From contig VBFZ01000178.1 in the NCBI GenBank assembly GCA_005880805.1, forward strand, positions 1 through 6,443: a DNA stretch of 6,443 nt, written 5' to 3'. Positions 1-6,368 of the stretch are shown here, piece by piece. The number at the start of each line of letters is the position of its first letter. The stretch's first letter is position 1. Source of the DNA: Chloroflexota bacterium (lineage in GTDB: Bacteria; Chloroflexota; Limnocylindria; Limnocylindrales; CSP1-4). The notes below the pieces were generated by a model, which had not been told where the DNA came from, did no database searches, and was given only the letters and a program-made list of their open reading frames with translations. The translations under genes and the position numbers were made by a program.

Positions 1-34
1 CACCAGACAGGACGGGACGAGGGTCGGGGCCGAG

Positions 35-1528
35 ATGCCTAAGAAGCTCAAGATCTATCTCGTTGGACTCGTGGCTGTGAGCGCTGTTGCGCTCTTGGTC
101 ACGAGTTTTGTGTTTCCGATCAACCCGCAAGTTGGCATCGGCATTCCGGGAATGCCGACAGAGCTAAATGTCTGGCTCGGGTTCCTGTTTTGGGTATCTG
201 TGACCGTGCTCACGTCAGCACTACCGGTCCAGATGCCTCGCGGTACCAAGATCGCGGTCTCAATTGCGCCAGTCGTCGCGGCGATGAATCTTGGCGGCCC
301 GGCCTTTGGAGCGTGGGTTGCGGCGGTCGGCACTACGGAGCTACGAGAACTAAAGGGCCGTATCCCGTGGTATGGGAGCTTGGCAAACCACGCCGGCATC
401 GTGCTTCCCGCGGTGGTTGGCGGCGTGGTGATGTTCGTCATCCAACGGGAGAATCCCGGCCATTCTCGGGAACTCGGCGGGACTCTGGGCCATGCTTGGG
501 ACTTCGGCGCGACTCTCATTGGCGCCGGAATAAATTTCGCGCTCAACATCGGCCTCGTCTCGCTCCTCGTCGCCTTCCGAACAGACAGACCATTTAGGGC
601 GGTCCTTTATGGCGATGCGAGGAGCGTCGCGGCGAACCTCCTAGCCCTCGTGCCTCTGGCGTGGCTGATGGCTCGCGTTTACCTGATCCCAGGTGCCGGC
701 TGGTGGGCGACGCTCTTGTTTGCCTTGCCCCTCTACACCACGAGGGTCGCGCATCACCGGTTCGTCGAGATGCGCGAGATGTTCACCCAGACGATCGCCA
801 GCCTCGCGCAAGCGGTCGACAAGCGGGATCCCTTCACCAGCAACCACTCCAAGCGCGTGATGATGATTGCCATCGACATCGGGCGCGTCATGCGCCTGGG
901 CGAGCCGGAGCTCGAGGCGCTGGAGTGGGGCGGCCTCCTGCATGACGTCGGCAAGATCGGCGTGCCGGACAACATCCTGCTCAAGCAGGAGCGGCTCACG
1001 CGTGACGAGCGCATGAAGATGAACGCCCACCCGGTGCTCGGAGCCGAGATCATCGCCCCGGTGACGAAGCTGGCCCCGGAGCTGCCGATCATCCGCCACC
1101 ACCACGAGTGGTACAACGGCTCGGGCTATCCCGACCGCCTCATTGGTGACGAGATCCCGAAGCTGGCGCGGGTGCTCCACGTCGCCGACGCGTTCGAAGC
1201 CATGACCGCCGCGCGGCCGTACCGCATGAAGCCACTCACCCCGGAGCAGGCACTCGGTGAGCTCCGCAAGTTCGCCGGCATCCAGTTCGACCCGTCGGTG
1301 GTCGACGCGTTCGTGAAGACGGGCTGGGTCGAAGGCATCCCCGATCCGGGTCGCGAGCCCGAGCTTCGGCCCGTGCCACTCCTCTCACAAGCGGCGGGGA
1401 GCATGAGCATGGCGACGAGCTCGAGCATGGCCGCGGCGACCGGCGGGAATGGCGCCGGCGCACATCCGAACGGCACGGGCGCAGGGGGCAAACTGGTCGA
1501 GGTCGGGACTGGCGCCGACGTCCGCTAG
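35..1528 (+). CDS. Membrane-anchored HD-GYP domain phosphodiesterase
   Basis: 497 aa. Residues 1-236 are hydrophobic, with about seven membrane segments (near 7-27, 45-64, 72-98, 117-137, 157-180, 196-218, 222-236). A helix at about 237-262 leads into an HD-GYP domain (about 250-431). Seen: DPFTSNHS (D265, H271), HDVGK (H303, D304, K307), NAHP (H332), HHHEWYNGSGYP (H355-H357, E358, G364-P366) and HVADAFEAMT (D385). These match the metal ligands and GYP motif of HD-GYP enzymes, which hydrolyse cyclic di-GMP and sometimes cGAMP. The position that gives the extra Glu ligand in trinuclear members appears to be F267, so a binuclear centre is inferred. Residues 432-497 are a Ser/Ala/Gly-rich tail with no domain. 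The membrane part is probably a sensor or anchor; I cannot name its family. A weak GAGGG lies 11 bases before the ATG. The frame stays open to the left edge, so an earlier start outside the window is possible. It may be co-transcribed with the transporter fusion 78 bases downstream. Confidence 0.9.
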   Translation: MPKKLKIYLVGLVAVSAVALLVTSFVFPINPQVGIGIPGMPTELNVWLGFLFWVSVTVLTSALPVQMPRGTKIAVSIAPVVAAMNLGGPAFGAWVAAVGTTELRELKGRIPWYGSLANHAGIVLPAVVGGVVMFVIQRENPGHSRELGGTLGHAWDFGATLIGAGINFALNIGLVSLLVAFRTDRPFRAVLYGDARSVAANLLALVPLAWLMARVYLIPGAGWWATLLFALPLYTTRVAHHRFVEMREMFTQTIASLAQAVDKRDPFTSNHSKRVMMIAIDIGRVMRLGEPELEALEWGGLLHDVGKIGVPDNILLKQERLTRDERMKMNAHPVLGAEIIAPVTKLAPELPIIRHHHEWYNGSGYPDRLIGDEIPKLARVLHVADAFEAMTAARPYRMKPLTPEQALGELRKFAGIQFDPSVVDAFVKTGWVEGIPDPGREPELRPVPLLSQAAGSMSMATSSSMAAATGGNGAGAHPNGTGAGGKLVEVGTGADVR

Positions 1529-1606
1529 GCCTGCTCCGTCGGCGCCTCGCGCCCGGCCGGCCGCTACCGTCATCCATAGCACCACCCGAGCCGGCCTGAC
1601 CCACTC

Positions 1607-3664
1607 GTGATCCTCATCGGGATCGCGCTCGGGCTCCTCCTCGGACTCCTGGTCCGGGGCAGCCTGTCGGGCTTCCTGGCCAACCTCGCCGACGTTCGCC
1701 TGCGAGGCGTCCCGCTGCTCCTGGCGGGGGTCATCGTGCGTTTCGGTACCGAGGGCGCTATCAACCGAGGCTTCGCGCCGGCCGAGGCCCTCCGACTCCC
1801 GCTGTTCAGCCTCGGGTTCGCTCTGCTGCTCTTCGGGCTGTGGCTGAACCGCCGCCAACCCGGAATTCTGCTGGGCTTCGTCGGGATCCTCTCGAACGCA
1901 ACGGCGATCGCCGTCAACGGCGGCCACATGCCGATCTGGGAACCGGCACTTACCGCCGCCGGGTTCACCCTGGCCGACGTCCCGTCCACATTCCATGTCG
2001 TCCTGCCGCCGCCGATCGACGCCTCGTTCCTGCTTCACGCGGGGCCAATCGCCGACGTCATTCCGATCCCGTTCTCCCCGATCCGGAACGTGGCATCGGT
2101 CGGTGACCTGTTCCTCAGCGGCGGGTTCGCCTTCTTCCTGTTCGCGACTGCGGTTCGCCGATATGTCGAACCCGAAGAGCTCGCGGTAGCAGGCGCCGCG
2201 GACCTCGGCCAGCCCGCGGCCGGAGAGGGCCTCGCCGAGGAGGGCATCGGATGGACGCGGCCCTGGTCGACCGGCCTCGCCTCGGGGCTCGCGCAGGCGT
2301 CATCGCTCGATCGACCACTCGTCCTCGGATCCGCGGCAGCCGGCATGGCCGGCCCTTCATCGGTCCCTGTCCTTCGTCGCGCCCCGACGCCCACCCCTGG
2401 GGTCGCGATCCGCCTCGCGCGGCGCGCCCGCGATCATCCGTATGTCCGACTCGCGCTCAATGGCTCGTTCAGCGCGCTGTGGGTGGGCCAGCTGATCAGC
2501 CTCTTCGGGGACCGGGCGAACCAGATCGCGGTGGTGTTCCTGGTGCTGCGCGCTACGGGCTCACCAGTCGCGGTCGCGCTCGTCTTCGTCGCGGCAACGA
2601 TCCCGAACCTCCTGCTCGGTCCGTTGGCCGGCACGTTCGTGGATCGCTGGAGTCACCAGGAGACGATGGTGGTCAGCGATCTGCTCCGCGGCGCCGCGGT
2701 CCTGCTCATCCCGGTCGTGGCCTTCGGCGGCAACCTCCTCCTCGTCTATCCGCTCCTGTTCCTGGTCACGACGATCTCGCTCTTCTTTCGGCCGGCGAGG
2801 ACCGCGATCCTGCCGCGAATCGTTTCCGAGGGCGACCTCCTGACCGCGAACTCGGCAATGTGGATCGGCGAGACGCTGGCCGATGTCGTGGGATACCCGC
2901 TCGCGGGGCTGTTCGTGGCGTTCCTCGGGCCGGCTCTCCCGCTGGCGTTCTGGTTCGATTCCGCGACCTACGTCGCCTCAGCCGTGCTGATCGCCTCGAT
3001 GGTTGTGCCGCCACTGCTCCGCCGCGGCGGCGCGGAGGGCGAGCCGCGCCGGGAGGGGATCCGCCGCGAGCTCGTCGCAGGGTGGCGCTTCCTCCGTCAC
3101 GAAACCGTCCTGCTCACGAACACGCTGCAGGGTGCCGCGGGCCAGTTCGCAGCGGGCGGGCTCACCGCCCTGACGGCGGTCTATGCCGAGAGCGTGATCT
3201 CGCGCGGATCGGTCACTCCCGAGGCGACGTACGCCTTCCTCGAGACGTCGATCGGCGTCGGCAACCTCGTCGGCGGTTTCATGATCGGCCTCGTCGGGGC
3301 GCACCTGGCGAAGGGCAGGGTCGTCGCCTTCGGCTACATCCTGTTCGGCGTGTGCGTGGCGTTGCTAGCGGTAGCGGGCGCCCTGCCCCTGGCCCTGGGT
3401 CTGTTCCTCGGCTCGGGGTTCGCGAACATGGTCTACATCATTCCAAGCCAGACACTGTTCCAGGAGCGCACTCCGCCGGACCTGATCGGCCGCGTCGTCG
3501 GGCTCCGCTTCTCGCTCGTGTTCGGAGCGATGACCCTCGCGATGGCGATCAGCGGCCTCCTGGCGTCGGTGCTCGGCGTGGAGCCGGTCCTTGCGGCGTT
3601 CGGGCTGCTCGCCGTGGCGGCCGGGCTGGGCGGGCTGCTCGTTCCCGCCGTCCGCGCTGCCTGA
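1607..3664 (+). CDS. DUF5317 domain - MFS transporter fusion protein
   Basis: 685 aa, GTG start. An in-frame TAG at 1577-1579 makes this GTG the first usable start; no clear Shine-Dalgarno is seen. Residues 1-187 look like DUF5317, a membrane domain of unknown function: an immediate hydrophobic helix, several further spans, NGGHMP at 104-109 and NVASVGD at 161-167. A polar, Ala/Gly/Pro-rich linker follows (about 188-278). Residues 282-685 are a full-length MFS permease of the MFS_3 (EntS-like exporter) type: NGSFSALWVGQ entry helix, a motif-A-like loop DRWSHQETMVVSDLLRG starting at 346, a central cytoplasmic loop near 475-505, and the QERTPPDLIGR loop at 619-629. MFS proteins of this group usually export small molecules such as siderophores or drugs by proton antiport; the substrate here cannot be told. 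Usual MFS_3 proteins are about 400 aa, so the N-terminal 280 residues are extra. The frame is continuous through the linker, which argues for a real fusion. Confidence 0.85.
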   Translation: MILIGIALGLLLGLLVRGSLSGFLANLADVRLRGVPLLLAGVIVRFGTEGAINRGFAPAEALRLPLFSLGFALLLFGLWLNRRQPGILLGFVGILSNATAIAVNGGHMPIWEPALTAAGFTLADVPSTFHVVLPPPIDASFLLHAGPIADVIPIPFSPIRNVASVGDLFLSGGFAFFLFATAVRRYVEPEELAVAGAADLGQPAAGEGLAEEGIGWTRPWSTGLASGLAQASSLDRPLVLGSAAAGMAGPSSVPVLRRAPTPTPGVAIRLARRARDHPYVRLALNGSFSALWVGQLISLFGDRANQIAVVFLVLRATGSPVAVALVFVAATIPNLLLGPLAGTFVDRWSHQETMVVSDLLRGAAVLLIPVVAFGGNLLLVYPLLFLVTTISLFFRPARTAILPRIVSEGDLLTANSAMWIGETLADVVGYPLAGLFVAFLGPALPLAFWFDSATYVASAVLIASMVVPPLLRRGGAEGEPRREGIRRELVAGWRFLRHETVLLTNTLQGAAGQFAAGGLTALTAVYAESVISRGSVTPEATYAFLETSIGVGNLVGGFMIGLVGAHLAKGRVVAFGYILFGVCVALLAVAGALPLALGLFLGSGFANMVYIIPSQTLFQERTPPDLIGRVVGLRFSLVFGAMTLAMAISGLLASVLGVEPVLAAFGLLAVAAGLGGLLVPAVRAA

Positions 3665-3716
3665 GGCGATGGCGTTCGCGGCGGCCGATCGAGGGACGGC
3701 ACGCGGATGCCTCCGA

Positions 3717-3722
3717 TAAACT
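3717..3722 (+). promoter_or_regulatory. Possible -10 box for the acidic Ser-Pro protein gene
   Basis: TAAACT matches the TATAAT consensus at four of six positions, in the only A/T-rich patch of this 116-base gap. Transcription starting near 3729 would give a leader of about 50 bases holding a hairpin and a Shine-Dalgarno sequence. No convincing -35 box is visible, so this is tentative. Confidence 0.3.
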
Positions 3723-3730
3723 GGCGGGCG

Positions 3731-3749
3731 CGCGCGGTCCGTCCGCGCG
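3731..3749 (+). other. GC hairpin in the leader of the acidic Ser-Pro protein gene
   Basis: CGCGCGG and CCGCGCG form a perfect 7-bp stem around a 5-base loop (TCCGT). It lies 12 bases before the Shine-Dalgarno sequence. No T-run follows (the next bases are ATCTCTGCG), so it is a poor intrinsic terminator. It could stabilise the mRNA or shape ribosome access. A short GC stem can arise by chance in DNA this rich in G and C. Confidence 0.4.
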
Positions 3750-3761
3750 ATCTCTGCGTTC

Positions 3762-3768
3762 AGAGGAG
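3762..3768 (+). promoter_or_regulatory. Shine-Dalgarno sequence AGAGGAG
   Basis: AGAGGAG lies 12 bases before the ATG at 3781, somewhat far but usable. It is the clearest ribosome binding site in the window and fixes the start of the acidic Ser-Pro protein. The next two genes have no such site, consistent with leaderless mRNAs. Confidence 0.6.
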
Positions 3769-3780
3769 TGACCCGACCGC

Positions 3781-4410
3781 ATGACGGAACGCGATCCTGA
3801 GACGATCGCGGGCACGACGCCGCCCGGTGAGACGGGGGCGGACGTCGAACCCGCGGAGGGAACCGAGCCCGAGGCATCGGCCGAAGCCGAGCTGGCGGCC
3901 GAGGAAGAGTTTCCGCCCGAGGACGAGCTGTCGCCCGAGGACGAGCTGCCGCCCGAGGACGACCTCGAACGCGAGCGCGAAGAATCGGGCCTGGAGGTCG
4001 ACGAGGCCGTGCTCGAAGCGGAAGCCGAAGCCGAGGAGGCGGACGAAGAGCCGCTCGAGGAGGCGGCCGCTCCGATCCCCGGCGTCGTTCCCGGGGCCGC
4101 CAGACCCGCGCCGGGGCGCCGCTTCGGTCGAAGCTCGACACCTGCTGCGGCTCCGACGCCCTCCGAGCTCGCCGTCCGCATCGATGACCGGATCTCGGCG
4201 CTGTTCGTGATCGCGGTCGTCGCCGCGTTTGTAGGGATCCTGCTGTGGGGATTGCTGTTCGGGGCGGCTGGCGTGTTCACACCGCTTCCATCGCCGTCGC
4301 CCAGCCCGACCGAGGAGCCGAGCCCGAGTCCCTCGCCCTCCCCCTCGCTTTCGCCGTCCCCATCACCGTCGCCCTCCCCCTCTCCGTCGCCGAAGGCAAC
4401 GAAGCCGTAG
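3781..4410 (+). CDS. Acidic single-pass membrane protein with Ser-Pro repeat tail
   Basis: 209 aa, family not recognised. It has three parts. Residues 1-100 hold 40 Asp/Glu and only 3 Arg/Lys by my count, including three tandem copies of a six-residue unit (PPEDEL, SPEDEL, PPEDDL) at 45-62. Residues 101-139 are Pro/Ala-rich with Arg clusters. One hydrophobic segment spans about 140-166, and residues 170-204 are almost pure Ser-Pro, broken by TEEP (177-180), before a KATKP end. There is no N-terminal signal peptide. Arg residues just before the span favour a cytoplasmic acidic domain and an exported Ser-Pro tail. Such Pro-rich tails are usually extended and may cross or contact the cell envelope; that role is inference. 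The strong Shine-Dalgarno and the abrupt Glu-rich composition support a real gene in this frame. An anchoring, scaffolding or cation-binding role is conceivable, but no function can be assigned. Confidence 0.75.
   Translation: MTERDPETIAGTTPPGETGADVEPAEGTEPEASAEAELAAEEEFPPEDELSPEDELPPEDDLEREREESGLEVDEAVLEAEAEAEEADEEPLEEAAAPIPGVVPGAARPAPGRRFGRSSTPAAAPTPSELAVRIDDRISALFVIAVVAAFVGILLWGLLFGAAGVFTPLPSPSPSPTEEPSPSPSPSPSLSPSPSPSPSPSPSPKATKP
3913..3966 (+). repeat. Three tandem 18-base units encoding PPEDEL-like hexapeptides
   Basis: Units at 3913-3930, 3931-3948 and 3949-3966 share the core CGCCCGAGGACGA. The first two differ at one base; the third differs mainly at its end. They encode residues 45-62 of the acidic protein. 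The near-identity at DNA level indicates recent duplication of a short unit rather than only protein-level selection for acidity. Confidence 0.8.
4288..4392 (+). repeat. Degenerate Ser-Pro codon repeat
   Basis: The stretch is built from TCN-CCN codon pairs with two AGC/AGT serines near its start, interrupted by the codons for TEEP at 4309-4320. It encodes the exported tail of the acidic membrane protein. Third bases vary widely, so the repeat is kept at protein level, though slippage could still change its length. Confidence 0.8.
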
Positions 4411-4493
4411 CCGTCCGACGCCGGGCGGAAGTCGTCGCGAATGCGTTAGAAGGCGCTCGCCGTTCGATGCACGGAAGGCCATGGTCCCGGGCG

Positions 4494-4499
4494 TATGCT
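4494..4499 (+). promoter_or_regulatory. -10 box TATGCT of a likely leaderless promoter for pcm
   Basis: TATGCT matches TATAAT at four of six positions and ends six bases before the ATG at 4506. Sigma-70-type transcription normally starts six to eight bases after this box, so the mRNA would begin at or next to the start codon. The surrounding GTATGCTCG recurs as GTATACTCG before the deacetylase gene. No -35 box is evident. Confidence 0.5.
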
Positions 4500-4505
4500 C
4501 GCCTC

Positions 4506-5177
4506 ATGCGCATCGGCGGCGAGCGATCGCTCGAGGCCCAGCGCGCGGCGATGGTCGCCGATCAGCTGCGGGCCAGGGGGGTCCGTGACGAGCGCGTCCT
4601 CAAGGCGATGGGGGCAGTCCCGCGCGAGCTGTTCGTCCCCGATGGGCGGCGCGACCAGGCCTACGCCGACGAGGCGCTCCCGATCGAGGCCGGCCAGACG
4701 ATCAGTCAGCCCTACATCGTCGCCCGAATGACCGAGCTCCTGGCGGTAAGGCCCGGGGACCGCATCCTCGAGATCGGCACGGGATCCGGATACCAGGCGG
4801 CGATCCTCGCAGAGCTCGGGGGGCGGGTGACGACGATCGAACGCCAGTCGGACCTCATCCCCCAGGCGCGCGCGAGGCTCGAGGAGCTCGGCCTGGCCGA
4901 TGGCGTCGAGTTTCGGACCGGGGATGGAAGCAAGGGCCTGCTCGAGGGCGCGCCGTGGCCGAGGATCATCGTCACCGCCGCGGCCCCCGGGATCCCACGA
5001 ACGCTGCGGGAGCAGCTCGACCCGAACGGCGGCCGGATGGTCATCCCGGTCGGCTCCAGGGATCGCCAGGACCTGCTCGTCGTGGTCAGGCAGGGCGACG
5101 AGTGGATCGAGCGGTCGGACGGCCCGTGCGTGTTCGTCCCTTTGATCGGCAGCGAGGGTTTCGACTACGACGCCTGA
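4506..5177 (+). CDS. pcm: Protein-L-isoaspartate O-methyltransferase
   Basis: 223 aa, the usual length for bacterial PIMT. It transfers a methyl group from S-adenosylmethionine to the carboxyl of L-isoaspartyl residues formed by protein ageing, starting their repair in the cytoplasm. Seen: an N-terminal helix with MVADQLRARGVRDERVLKAM, the family hallmark SQPYIVARM, the SAM-binding motif I EIGTGSGYQ at 89-97, the acidic loop VTTIER at 108-113 (E112 expected to bind the SAM ribose), and the late motif IIVTAAAPGIPRTLREQL followed by GGRMVIPVG. The frame is open upstream to 4245, with an ATG at 4467, but that part overlaps the Ser-Pro gene or the promoter. The ATG at 4506 gives a normal family N-terminus right after a -10 box. 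It is 95 bases from the upstream gene and 90 from the downstream one, so probably a separate unit. Confidence 0.93.
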   Translation: MRIGGERSLEAQRAAMVADQLRARGVRDERVLKAMGAVPRELFVPDGRRDQAYADEALPIEAGQTISQPYIVARMTELLAVRPGDRILEIGTGSGYQAAILAELGGRVTTIERQSDLIPQARARLEELGLADGVEFRTGDGSKGLLEGAPWPRIIVTAAAPGIPRTLREQLDPNGGRMVIPVGSRDRQDLLVVVRQGDEWIERSDGPCVFVPLIGSEGFDYDA

Positions 5178-5252
5178 CCGCCCGGAGGATTGAGGCGATC
5201 GACCCTCGGCGACCAGGGCACCGCACCCGGGCGTTGGCCGACTGACCGTCGG

Positions 5253-5258
5253 TATACT
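5253..5258 (+). promoter_or_regulatory. -10 box TATACT of a likely leaderless promoter for the deacetylase
   Basis: TATACT matches TATAAT at five of six positions and ends nine bases before the ATG at 5268, leaving room for a leader of only about 0-3 bases. A possible -35 (TTGGCC at 5234-5239) sits only 13 bases upstream, too close to be convincing. No Shine-Dalgarno precedes the ATG. Confidence 0.55.
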
Positions 5259-5267
5259 CGGCCGGCC

Positions 5268-6368
5268 ATGGCCCACGTCTTCGTCGCGCCGCATCCGGAC
5301 GACGTCGCGCTCTCCTGCGGCGGGCTGATCGCCAGCCTTCGCGAGCTCGGCCAGAACGTCACGATCATCACGGCCTACTCCGGCGCGGGATTGACGAACG
5401 GCGAGGTGCCGACCCCCTACCAGCGGGAGGCGCTGGGTTTCGGTAACAAGGCCGTCTGGCCGGTCAGCGAGGCCTTTAACCGCGCCAACCTCACCAACGA
5501 CTACCCGGTCTACCCCGATGACTCGACAGGCGAAGTGGTGCCCGCCTGGACCGCGCTGCCCGATAACCTCGAGGCCACGCAGGAAGAAGCGGACCAGGCA
5601 GCCAAGCGCTTCTGGCAACGTGCATCCTGGTACCGGCGGGCCAACATCCACAACGAGCCGATCGGCGACCGCCCGCTCATCGACGACCAGCCGAACCAGG
5701 GCGCGATCCTCACCGAGGAGGTCGTGGAGGCGGCCGGCGCAGGTGACCTCATGGCGACCCGTCGGCTCGAGGACGAGCGATATGCCTACTTCGCGGAGGC
5801 CTCGATCGTCTTCCTCGACCTCCCGGACGCCGTCTTCCGGGGCTACGAGGGGGAAGGCGAGCTGCTCGGCATGCCGCGCGCCGACGACCCCAGCCCGGCC
5901 GAGATCCTGCGACGCGAGATCGCCCGTCTCGAGCCCCAGAAGGTGTACTTCCCGCTGGGGGTCGGCAGTCACGTCGACCACCAGCTCGTGCGGGAGGCCG
6001 GCATGTCGCTCCTCGCCGACGGTCGCCGTTGGGTGATGCCAGGACCGGAATGGGCGGGCATCGTGACCTTCTACGAGGACTTCCCATACTCGTGGTGGCA
6101 CCCATTCGACCTGCTCCAGGAGCTGCCGCCACAAACGGTCGCGAGCCTGCCGCCGGACGTGTCGCTGTGGCCGCAGTACGCCGACATCTCCGACCAGGTC
6201 GAGCGCAAGATCACCGGCCTGACGATCTACCGGAGCCAGATTCCAAGGCTGTTCGGCAAGACGTCCGACATGGCCTCCGCGGTTCGCGCCTTCAGCGCGC
6301 GGGTCGCCGCGCTTGGTGGCTTCGAGGGGACCCGCGCGGAGCGCTACTGGGCGACGACGCGGGTCTGA
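5268..6368 (+). CDS. PIG-L (LmbE) family zinc-dependent deacetylase, enlarged form
   Basis: 366 aa. PIG-L enzymes remove acetyl groups from N-acetylglucosamine-type substrates, as in mycothiol (MshB) and bacillithiol (BshB) synthesis. Seen: the zinc motif APHPDD at 7-12 (H9 and D12 as ligands, D11 as catalytic base, by analogy with MshB), then LSCGG. RRLEDER at 165-171 fits the conserved Arg/Glu helix, and SHVDH holds H235 (catalytic) and H238 (third zinc ligand). The C-terminus ERYW is also typical. The usual Glu after HPDD (HPDDE or HPDDAE) is missing: the sequence reads HPDDVALS. About 155 residues separate H9 from the RRLEDER helix, against roughly 45 in ordinary members, so there is an extra segment rich in Asp, Trp and Tyr (about 50-160). 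No signal peptide, so cytoplasmic. The ATG at 5268 is chosen because the family N-terminus starts there. Substrate unknown. Confidence 0.88.
   Translation: MAHVFVAPHPDDVALSCGGLIASLRELGQNVTIITAYSGAGLTNGEVPTPYQREALGFGNKAVWPVSEAFNRANLTNDYPVYPDDSTGEVVPAWTALPDNLEATQEEADQAAKRFWQRASWYRRANIHNEPIGDRPLIDDQPNQGAILTEEVVEAAGAGDLMATRRLEDERYAYFAEASIVFLDLPDAVFRGYEGEGELLGMPRADDPSPAEILRREIARLEPQKVYFPLGVGSHVDHQLVREAGMSLLADGRRWVMPGPEWAGIVTFYEDFPYSWWHPFDLLQELPPQTVASLPPDVSLWPQYADISDQVERKITGLTIYRSQIPRLFGKTSDMASAVRAFSARVAALGGFEGTRAERYWATTRV

Noticed and set aside
1541..1563. GGCGC-CTC-GCGCC mini-hairpin and the CGGCCGGCCG palindrome between genes 1 and 2, considered as a terminator
   Set aside because: The stem is only 5 bp with a 3-base loop and no T-run follows. 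Such short GC palindromes are frequent at this base composition.
2251..3771. 506-codon + strand frame overlapping the MFS part of the fusion gene
   Set aside because: Its translation is Arg/Pro/Gly-rich with no membrane segments or motifs, while the overlapping frame encodes a proper MFS permease. It is a shadow frame.
3365..4280. Two long - strand frames opposite the end of the transporter and the acidic protein gene
   Set aside because: They translate to Arg/Pro or Ser-rich low-complexity sequence, one being the mirror of the Glu-rich codons. No start signal or domain supports them.
4288..4392. Regular repeat considered as a CRISPR-like or satellite array
   Set aside because: The periodicity is explained by Ser-Pro codons in a real frame, with variable third bases and no spacers.
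4245..4505. N-terminal extension of pcm, up to 87 extra residues
   Set aside because: It overlaps the Ser-Pro gene in another frame, would make the enzyme far longer than the family, and its sequence is shadow-like. The ATG at 4467 was also rejected because the -10 box at 4494 follows it.
5190..5267. TTG start giving 26 extra residues on the deacetylase
   Set aside because: GGAGG at 5184-5188 is only one base from the TTG, too close to act for it. The added residues are unlike the family, and the -10 box at 5253 would lie inside the coding region.
4446..6134. Long open frame (562 codons) on the - strand opposite pcm and the deacetylase gene
   Set aside because: Both + strand genes have complete family motifs. 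The antisense translation shows no recognisable domain and is the kind of stop-poor shadow expected in GC-rich DNA.
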